From contig JAFAJU010000368.1 of the NCBI GenBank assembly GCA_019236035.1, forward strand, positions 1 through 5,029: 5,029 bases of DNA, in the 5' to 3' direction. Below, piece by piece: positions 1 to 5,029 of the stretch (position 1 is its first letter; every line of letters starts with the position of its first letter). A program made the translations under genes and the position numbers. Source of the DNA: Verrucomicrobiota bacterium. GTDB lineage: Bacteria > Verrucomicrobiota > Verrucomicrobiia > Chthoniobacterales > JAFAMB01. The notes under the pieces were generated by a model. That model saw only the letters and a program-made list of their open reading frames with translations. It was not told the origin of the DNA and did no database searches.

Positions 1-2060
1 ACCATAGACAGCTCGAAGTATGGGCAGAGAATTGCCCGGAGAATTTCGAGAATCGAGCAGCCCTGGTGGGCGCCGAGATCGCGCGCATCGAAGGTCGCTC
101 GCTCGATGCCATGGATCTTTACGAACAGGCGATCCGCTCAGCGCGTGGGAATGGTTTTGTACCAAATGAAGCGCTCGCCAGCGAACTCGCCGCGCGATTC
201 TACGCAGCGCGAGGTTTCGAGAAGATCGCGAACGCCTATTTGCGGGATGCCCGCTACGGCTATCTTCGTTGGGGTGCTGATGGTAAGCTGCGCCAGCTCG
301 ATAATTTGTATCCGCAGCTCAAGGGGGAGGCGCCAACACTCCTTTCCACGCCTGTCCGCCATAGCCGATCCAACGACATGGCAGCAAGCTTGGTTGGAGG
401 CGACGGCGGAAGCACCATCGGGACGGCGGTCGACCAACTGGATCTGGCTACCGTGATAAGAGTCTCGCAAGCAGTATCGGGAGAGATCGTCTCGGAGAAA
501 TTGATCGACATGCTCATGCGCACAGCGATTGAAAACGCCGGTGCGGAGCGCGGCTTATTGATTCTTCTCCGAGATGTCGAACCGTGGATCGAGGCTGAAG
601 CGACCAGCAGCGGGGACGCTGTCACCGTGCGTTTGCGAGAGGAATTCGTGTCCAATGCTGCGGTGCCCGAGTCGATCGTGCACTATGTCCTCCGTACCCA
701 GGAGAGTGTGATTCTCGATGACGCCTCGACCGAGAATTCGTTTTCTGCCGATCCGTATATTCGTCGGCATAACGTCCGGTCAATTCTCTGCATACCGTTG
801 ATCAACCAGGCCAAACTGATCGGTCTGCTTTACCTGGAAAATAGTCTGACCCCTCATGTCTTCACTCCGGCGCGGATCAACGTGCTGAAACTGCTTGCGT
901 CACAAGCCGCGATCTCGCTCGAGAATACTCGTCTTTATCGCGATTTGGAGAAACGCGAAGCGAAGATCCGGCGTCTGGTCGACGCTAACATTATGGCGAT
1001 CTTCATCTGGAACTTTGAGGGCCAGATCATTGAAGCCAATGAAGCGTTTCTCCACATGCTGAACTACAGCCGCGAAGATCTCCTCTCGGGTCGCTTGAAC
1101 TGGAAGGACCTGACTCCGTCGGAATGGCGCGACCTTACCGAACGAGCCGTAGCGCGGCTAAAGGCGACCGGCACTCTCAAACCGTACGAGAAAGAATACT
1201 TCCGGAACGACGGCAGCCGGGTGCCTGTTCTAGTTGGCTCCGCCGTCTTTGAAGAAGGTCAGAACGAAGGCGTCTCTTTCGTGCTCGATTTGAGCGAACA
1301 AAAGCGTGCTGAGGATGCTCTTAGACGGAGCCAGGCCCATTTGGCGGAAGCGCAGGCCGAGCTGGCCCACGTCACTCGGGTGACAGCGCTGGGAGAGCTG
1401 ACCGCCTCGATCGCTCATGAAATCAGCCAGCCTCTGGCTGCAGTCGTAACGAATGCCGACGCCAGCCTGCGGTGGCTATCTGGAGATTCACCTGACCTGG
1501 CCGAAGCCCGTGAAGCGATTCGCCGCATTAGTCGCGACGGAAGGCGGGCCGGGGATGTCATCTCACGGATGCGGTCGCTGTTTAAGAAGGCTGGCGCGTC
1601 TAAGGACCGGTTGGATCTAAACGAGGCCATTGAAGAAGTTATCACCCTTACAGAGACTGAAGCGCGCAGAAACAAGGTGGCATTACGAACGGAACTGGCC
1701 GCTGACCTTCCTCCGATAATGGGCGACAGGGTGCAACTACAGCAGGTGGTGGTTAATCTGATCCTGAACGCGATTGAAGCTATGGCTACGGTGAAGGATC
1801 GTGAGCGAGATCTGGTAATCAGGACCCAACTAGGCGAGGGAGATGAGATCCGGGTTGCGGTCCGCGACTCGGGAATCGGCGTTGATCCACTGAGCGCCGA
1901 ACGAATCTTTGATGCTTTCCATACCACTAAGCCTGGCGGATTGGGCATGGGTCTATCGATCAGTCGTTCTATTGTGGAAAGTCACGGCGGGCACCTCTGG
2001 GCCGCATCCAACGATGGTCCCGGCGCGACATTTCAATTTACACTTTTGAGATGTCAGTAG
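1..2060 (+). CDS. Multidomain GAF/PAS sensor histidine kinase, C-terminal part (5' end outside window)
   Basis: Partial gene. The frame is open from base 3 with no stop, and a GTG at 66 is internal because the codons before it continue a family-like helical sequence (HRQLEVWAENCPENFENRAA). Of 685 visible residues, about 1-110 are TPR-like helices typical of the tail after the AAA-type ATPase domain in very large (often Ser/Thr kinase-ATPase-GAF-kinase) sensors. GAF follows at about 150-314, PAS at 321-436, a short coiled coil, then HisKA at 458-526. The H-box SIAHEISQPL has phosphoacceptor His472 (codon 1416-1418). HATPase_c (573-683) has N-box NLILNAIEA, G1 DSGIG, an F-box around IFDAF and G2 GGLGMGL, so it looks catalytically intact. 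The QPL H-box and following LRWL resemble the rhizobial FixL-like HPK4 group, whose partners are often FixJ/LuxR-type regulators. No transmembrane segment or receiver domain is visible, so the visible part is probably cytoplasmic. The signal and the N-terminal domains are unknown; those N-terminal domains are inferred from the family, not seen. Confidence 0.93.
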   Translation, partial: HRQLEVWAENCPENFENRAALVGAEIARIEGRSLDAMDLYEQAIRSARGNGFVPNEALASELAARFYAARGFEKIANAYLRDARYGYLRWGADGKLRQLDNLYPQLKGEAPTLLSTPVRHSRSNDMAASLVGGDGGSTIGTAVDQLDLATVIRVSQAVSGEIVSEKLIDMLMRTAIENAGAERGLLILLRDVEPWIEAEATSSGDAVTVRLREEFVSNAAVPESIVHYVLRTQESVILDDASTENSFSADPYIRRHNVRSILCIPLINQAKLIGLLYLENSLTPHVFTPARINVLKLLASQAAISLENTRLYRDLEKREAKIRRLVDANIMAIFIWNFEGQIIEANEAFLHMLNYSREDLLSGRLNWKDLTPSEWRDLTERAVARLKATGTLKPYEKEYFRNDGSRVPVLVGSAVFEEGQNEGVSFVLDLSEQKRAEDALRRSQAHLAEAQAELAHVTRVTALGELTASIAHEISQPLAAVVTNADASLRWLSGDSPDLAEAREAIRRISRDGRRAGDVISRMRSLFKKAGASKDRLDLNEAIEEVITLTETEARRNKVALRTELAADLPPIMGDRVQLQQVVVNLILNAIEAMATVKDRERDLVIRTQLGEGDEIRVAVRDSGIGVDPLSAERIFDAFHTTKPGGLGMGLSISRSIVESHGGHLWAASNDGPGATFQFTLLRCQ

Positions 2061-2069
2061 AATCGCCCG

Positions 2070-2088
2070 CGGCTTCACATTGAAGCTG
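2070..2088. terminator. Possible hairpin just after the kinase stop codon
   Basis: The stem GCTTCA/TGAAGC (2072-2077 with 2081-2086) closes on a three-base CAT loop. One G-T wobble and one C-G pair extend it to 8 bp. It begins 10 bases after the TAG of the kinase. No run of T follows on either strand, so it is not a classic Rho-independent terminator. It may stabilise the 3' end, or be chance. Confidence 0.3.
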
Positions 2089-2162
2089 GTAGTAGCGTGC
2101 GAAGGCTTGTATCGCGCAGAGGCGCCGCAGCCACGCACTTTCTCTAATGACAGTGAGGCGGC

Positions 2163-2186
2163 CGACATCATTGGACGGCCATGTCG
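2163..2186. repeat. Short inverted repeat CGACAT / ATGTCG
   Basis: Perfect 6-base arms (2163-2168 and 2181-2186) are separated by 12 bases. A competing GGCCG/CGGCC pair (2160-2164 and 2176-2180) and a CATTG/CAATG pair (2169-2173 and 2187-2191) overlap it. Lying between convergent genes, it may be part of a 3'-end structure. No T-tract follows, and arms this short can arise by chance. Confidence 0.25.
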
Positions 2187-2274
2187 CAATGAGTTCGTCT
2201 GCAGTCATCAACTATGCGACTAAGAGCGCGACTCTATCGGGCTACGTGCGAGCCGGGAGCTCATTTGACTTCAG

Positions 2275-4509
2275 TTAAAGCGCATAATCGCCCCAATACC
2301 GGTGAATCTGCAAGGTGCGAACCAATCGCCCGCACTGCTCCAATGCTTCGCCGGTTGCGTGATAACGATTCACGAGCTCAAGCATCCGCACCGGCGCTTC
2401 GAGCTTCTGGCCAGACAGGATCCGACTCTGACGCATCCTTTCGACTGCCTGATCCATTTCGGCTAGCGCGCCCTGTACGCTTGGCAGTTCGCGCCGGCAA
2501 TCGCCACGCCGAAAGCATTCGGCGAAAGCGTCCAACACCTGTTTAAATTCGATCTCTAATCGGTCGAACTGCGGGCGCAGAATCGCTTCCGTGGTTTCCG
2601 GCAGGATATGCCGGCGAGAAACCAGCTCGGTGGCTTGGACTACCAGCGCTTGAAGGGTACGAATGAAAGCGGCCATCTTGCTCCGTTCTTGTTCCGGGCA
2701 CCCGGCGAATCGAATCTGGCCTGCCGCCTGCAGAGCCTCAACCGGCAGAATTGCCAGCTGGGTCCGAATCCTTTCCTGGTGCGGATCTCCTCGCAGCAAC
2801 GCTCTGAGCTGCGCAACAATGACGAGCAAATCATCGCGGAGCATTCTTTGTGGCAAGACCGGCCAGATGAGTCTTCCAACCAGAGTGGCGATCACCATTC
2901 CGGTTATCAAACCAAGAAAGGAATCAATGATCGTTTGAGACGGCACCGGCACTTGCGGATTGAGCCCGACAAAGATGCTGATGGATAGCGTGGCGACCCA
3001 CATCCAGAAACCGACCCCGGAGGTTCGAGCAGTCAGCCATCCGAACACGAATAGAATCAAGAACAATGCCAGATTCATGACAAGGTAGTCCGCTAGAAAT
3101 GGGGTGGTGAGAAAAAGCAGGACCGTGCAGGCGGCAAGGCAGAGCGCTGCCCGGAAGGTTTTCTGAAAACCTCGTAAATCGCCCGTTCCACCCGCTCGGA
3201 GGAAAGGCCGGCCAAAAATACTGAAGGTCCACGCAGCCAAGGGAATTGTAGCCGGCCCAGGTGGATTGATCCACCTTAGGAGAAGGATTGAAATTACGGC
3301 AGCTAAACCACCTTTCACCCCTGCTTTTACCCAAAACCAGTCGATTGTAGGAAGAAAATCCCACGGGGGCTTGGCGTCCGGCAACGCCTGGCCGATCCGA
3401 GGCAACCCCTCCGCCAGGCTACGAACATCATTCAAATCGTCGCGAATCGAACGCAGCGCCGCGAAATTTCCGAAGAACGCGATCCCGGTGCCGAGCGGGA
3501 TCCTAAAAAACACATCCTGATCACGAATCTCGGCCACCTTCGCCTCAAACGCCGCAAAGGCCTCGTTCAAACGGCTTGGGCGCAACTTTTCTCCTCGACG
3601 GTGCGGTCCGACCAGAATGTTAAACTCTTCGGAAATGGCTGCCGCCAGCAACTCAAGTTCTTTTTGTACTTGGCCAAGAATTGGGATTTCTTCTTGCCGC
3701 CGCCGCCTCAGGTCTAGCGCAGAGTGAAAAAGGTTGGTCAGAGATACCAGGAACGCATTGTAGTTGGAAAGGCGGGCCTGAAAAACGGTGCTCTCGCGCG
3801 ACCCGGCCTGCAGGAGATTACTGAGTACTGACAGCTGTTGGCCAAAGGCCTGATGGATCTGCTCCACCTGTGCTTCTGTCCCGTGGAGGTAAGCGTCCGT
3901 CTCTATGGAGACTAATTGACTTGCAGTCTTCAGTGCCGCGCGCCCAGCTTCGAGAAACTCCTCGCGCGCGTAACGCGGCCAGACCAAAGTCGTTACAAAA
4001 AGCGAACAGATGGCTCCAACTAATATCTCCAACGTCCGGCTCAGGCCGGTCTGCCAGATCTGATCAGGGGCGGCAACTCCATACGTTGCCACCGAAATCA
4101 TTGTCATACCGACCAAAAAATAGGCGTAAGGCACCTGGCTGGCGGGGAATTGCCCGAATTTATAGCCGGAGAAAGCCATGACGAAGAAGAGCACGGTCAA
4201 AAAGATCGCTGGTGTCGATGTGTAGTCGCCTACTAACCAGACTTCGAGCAGGGCTCCAACAATCGTACCCACAACTCGGAGGATCGCTTTTAAAGTGATG
4301 GAACCAACATAATGTGAGTTCATCATCACCAGGACCGTGAGGACGGCCCAGTTGGGATGCTCCAGACGCAAGACCTGCGTCACATACAGTGTCAGCAAAC
4401 CCGCCAGACCAAGCTTGATCCCGTACCGGACTCTCAGGTCACCAAGCGCATCCTCGAGCGGCCAGTGCCATTTCCGAGCGACGGGAACGACTTCTGTTCG
4501 AGTGACCAA
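2275..4509 (-). CDS. FUSC-family inner-membrane protein (fusaric acid resistance / AaeB-YccS-like exporter)
   Basis: Complete 744-residue gene, somewhat longer than the roughly 650-700 usual for FUSC/AaeB proteins. Two membrane blocks are visible. Block one (about residues 28-180) has helices near 30-48, 53-68, 75-93, 98-116, 126-144 and 158-178, with the FUSC-like stretch HPNWAVLTVLVMM and the R-x-x-G-T-x-x-G-A motif (RVVGTIVGA, 78-86). Block two (about 390-550) has helices near 391-412, 420-433, 453-475, 477-492, 500-516 and 528-549. Between them is a soluble, mostly helical region (180-385), and a helical, charged C-terminal domain follows (550-744). Family members export aromatic acids and other toxic compounds, often with an HlyD-type adaptor; the substrate here is unknown. 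The start is TTG: the frame has a stop at 4525-4527 and no earlier ATG, GTG or TTG, and the hydrophobic block begins some 28 residues in. It lies 15 bases after the MFS gene and is probably cotranscribed with it. Confidence 0.93.
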   Translation of the reverse strand: MVTRTEVVPVARKWHWPLEDALGDLRVRYGIKLGLAGLLTLYVTQVLRLEHPNWAVLTVLVMMNSHYVGSITLKAILRVVGTIVGALLEVWLVGDYTSTPAIFLTVLFFVMAFSGYKFGQFPASQVPYAYFLVGMTMISVATYGVAAPDQIWQTGLSRTLEILVGAICSLFVTTLVWPRYAREEFLEAGRAALKTASQLVSIETDAYLHGTEAQVEQIHQAFGQQLSVLSNLLQAGSRESTVFQARLSNYNAFLVSLTNLFHSALDLRRRRQEEIPILGQVQKELELLAAAISEEFNILVGPHRRGEKLRPSRLNEAFAAFEAKVAEIRDQDVFFRIPLGTGIAFFGNFAALRSIRDDLNDVRSLAEGLPRIGQALPDAKPPWDFLPTIDWFWVKAGVKGGLAAVISILLLRWINPPGPATIPLAAWTFSIFGRPFLRAGGTGDLRGFQKTFRAALCLAACTVLLFLTTPFLADYLVMNLALFLILFVFGWLTARTSGVGFWMWVATLSISIFVGLNPQVPVPSQTIIDSFLGLITGMVIATLVGRLIWPVLPQRMLRDDLLVIVAQLRALLRGDPHQERIRTQLAILPVEALQAAGQIRFAGCPEQERSKMAAFIRTLQALVVQATELVSRRHILPETTEAILRPQFDRLEIEFKQVLDAFAECFRRGDCRRELPSVQGALAEMDQAVERMRQSRILSGQKLEAPVRMLELVNRYHATGEALEQCGRLVRTLQIHRYWGDYAL

Positions 4510-4519
4510 AATGCTGTAG

Positions 4520-4523
4520 CCTC
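4520..4523 (-). promoter_or_regulatory. Ribosome binding site for the TTG-started FUSC gene
   Basis: On the minus strand GAGG sits 10 bases upstream of the TTG at 4509-4507 and directly after the TAA of the MFS gene. The distance is slightly long but workable. It supports TTG as the start and suggests that ribosomes finishing the upstream gene help start this one. Confidence 0.5.
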
Positions 4524-4524
4524 G

Positions 4525-5029
4525 TTACTCAGCCGCGATGTGCGCGCCTTTTTGGGCGGCGGAAGGTTTCATCAGGAGAACCAGAAAGGCGAGTACAACG
4601 GCAACTACCGCGAAAATCAGGAACGCGTCGAAATAGGCAAGAGCCGAGGCCTGTTGTTCGCGAAGATCCTCCAGCGACTGTAGAGCCATCCGGTGCGCCG
4701 CGGCTAGATCTCCTCGTTGTTGCAGGAAGCCTTGCTGGACATGCCCGAGGTAGGAATGCACCGCGGGGTTGAGCCGATCGAGATTCTCGTTCAGCCGCAG
4801 CGCGTGGAATATCTCGCGGCGCTCAGTGATGGTCTGGCCGATCGAAGTTCCGAAGCTACCGCCCTCATTGCGCAGTAGCGCAAAGAGGCCGACGGCCGCG
4901 CCGCGCAGCGTCAGCGGGATGTAGAGATAAGCGGCAACATTCAATGGCGCGAAGATCATACCCAAGCCGGCTATCATCACCACTCGCGGCCAGACGGCCT
5001 GCCAAGGGGAAATATCCAGGTTGAGTTGA
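4525..5029 (-). CDS. DHA2-family (EmrB/QacA-like) MFS drug efflux permease, C-terminal part
   Basis: Partial gene whose first complete codon in the window is 5028-5026; 167 residues are visible to a TAA at 4525-4527. A GTG at 4983 is internal, since the frame stays open and coding-like (QLNLDISPWQAVWPR) to the window edge. Visible are a membrane helix at about 16-39 (VVMIAGLGMIFAPLNVAAYL), then RGAAVGLFALLRNEGGSFGTSIGQT (41-65), which matches the conserved R-N-x-G-G-S-x-G stretch of 14-helix DHA2 pumps. A hydrophilic loop follows (66-127, expected to be periplasmic), then a last helix at about 130-154 and a short cytoplasmic tail. EmrB-type members are proton-driven multidrug exporters that usually work with an HlyD/EmrA adaptor, which is not in the window. 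The direction and 15-base spacing make it the upstream partner of the FUSC gene. The substrate cannot be told. Confidence 0.92.
   Translation of the reverse strand, partial: QLNLDISPWQAVWPRVVMIAGLGMIFAPLNVAAYLYIPLTLRGAAVGLFALLRNEGGSFGTSIGQTITERREIFHALRLNENLDRLNPAVHSYLGHVQQGFLQQRGDLAAAHRMALQSLEDLREQQASALAYFDAFLIFAVVAVVLAFLVLLMKPSAAQKGAHIAAE

Larger units (their letters stand above)
2061..2274. other. Intergenic gap between convergent genes
   Basis: This 214-base gap lies between the stop of the kinase (+) and the stop of the FUSC gene (-). Because the genes converge, it should hold the 3' ends of both transcripts rather than a promoter. It contains two small inverted repeats, listed separately, and no T-tract of the kind a canonical intrinsic terminator needs. 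A 43-codon open frame (ATG 2147 to TAA 2278) has no ribosome binding site and no recognisable product. I see no tRNA, small-RNA family or mobile-element end. Confidence 0.6.

Noticed and set aside
66..68. GTG as the start of the histidine kinase
   Set aside because: The frame is open to the window edge and the 21 residues before it fit the helical tail of large sensor kinases. There is also no clear ribosome binding site in front of the GTG.
1415..1948. 177-codon open frame antisense to the kinase catalytic region
   Set aside because: Its translation is rich in Ser, Arg and Thr with no recognisable domain, as expected for the reverse of a GC-rich coding frame. The sense strand has clear HisKA/HATPase motifs.
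2163..2191. H-type pseudoknot (CGACAT/ATGTCG interleaved with CATTG/CAATG)
   Set aside because: The arms interleave in the right order, but the two connecting loops would be zero bases long, which is sterically very unlikely, and the arms are short enough to be chance.
2147..2278. 43-codon small gene in the convergent gap
   Set aside because: No Shine-Dalgarno sequence precedes the ATG, the peptide resembles nothing known, and its stop overlaps the end of FUSC.
2214..2546. 110-codon plus-strand open frame across the gap and FUSC 3' end
   Set aside because: The composition is Arg/Ala/Pro-rich with no motif, most of it is antisense to FUSC, and there is no ribosome binding site.
2924..3364. 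146-codon open frame on the minus strand inside the FUSC gene in another frame
   Set aside because: It overlaps the well-supported second membrane block of FUSC and its own translation has no domain or membrane pattern.
4357..4683. 108-codon plus-strand open frame across the MFS-FUSC junction
   Set aside because: It is antisense to both conserved genes and has no recognisable product.

Overview
The window reads as ordinary chromosomal DNA from a Gram-negative-type, probably soil or plant-associated bacterium. The evidence is moderately high GC by eye and dense coding. It carries a very large-type GAF/PAS sensor histidine kinase and a DHA2-MFS plus FUSC efflux pair, both common in Acidobacteriota, Verrucomicrobiota and Proteobacteria such as rhizobia or Burkholderia relatives. 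The phylum cannot be fixed from the sequence alone. I see no RNA gene, CRISPR array, insertion sequence, phage gene or attachment site.

Layout: bases 1-2060 (+) hold the C-terminal 685 residues of a multidomain sensor histidine kinase whose N-terminus lies left of the window. Its visible order is helical/TPR-like tail, GAF, PAS, short coiled coil, HisKA, HATPase_c. Bases 2061-2274 are a 214-base gap between convergent genes, with two small inverted repeats and no convincing gene. Bases 2275-4509 (-) hold a complete 744-residue FUSC-family membrane protein starting at TTG. Bases 4525-5029 (-) hold the last 167 residues of a DHA2 (EmrB/QacA-like) MFS efflux permease, whose start lies right of the window.

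The two minus-strand genes are only 15 bases apart in the same direction and are almost certainly one operon, with the MFS permease first and FUSC last. By analogy with emrAB- and aaeAB-type systems, an HlyD-type periplasmic adaptor would be expected further upstream, but it is not in the window. The pair probably exports small toxic, perhaps aromatic or drug-like, compounds; the substrate is not readable from sequence. The kinase converges on this operon and shares no transcript with it, so nothing here shows that it controls the efflux genes. Its response regulator is not in the window.

I did not find a clearly novel system. The points most worth a second look are the DHA2-FUSC pairing, the TTG start with tight coupling, the internal duplication in FUSC, and the kinase lacking a visible partner.
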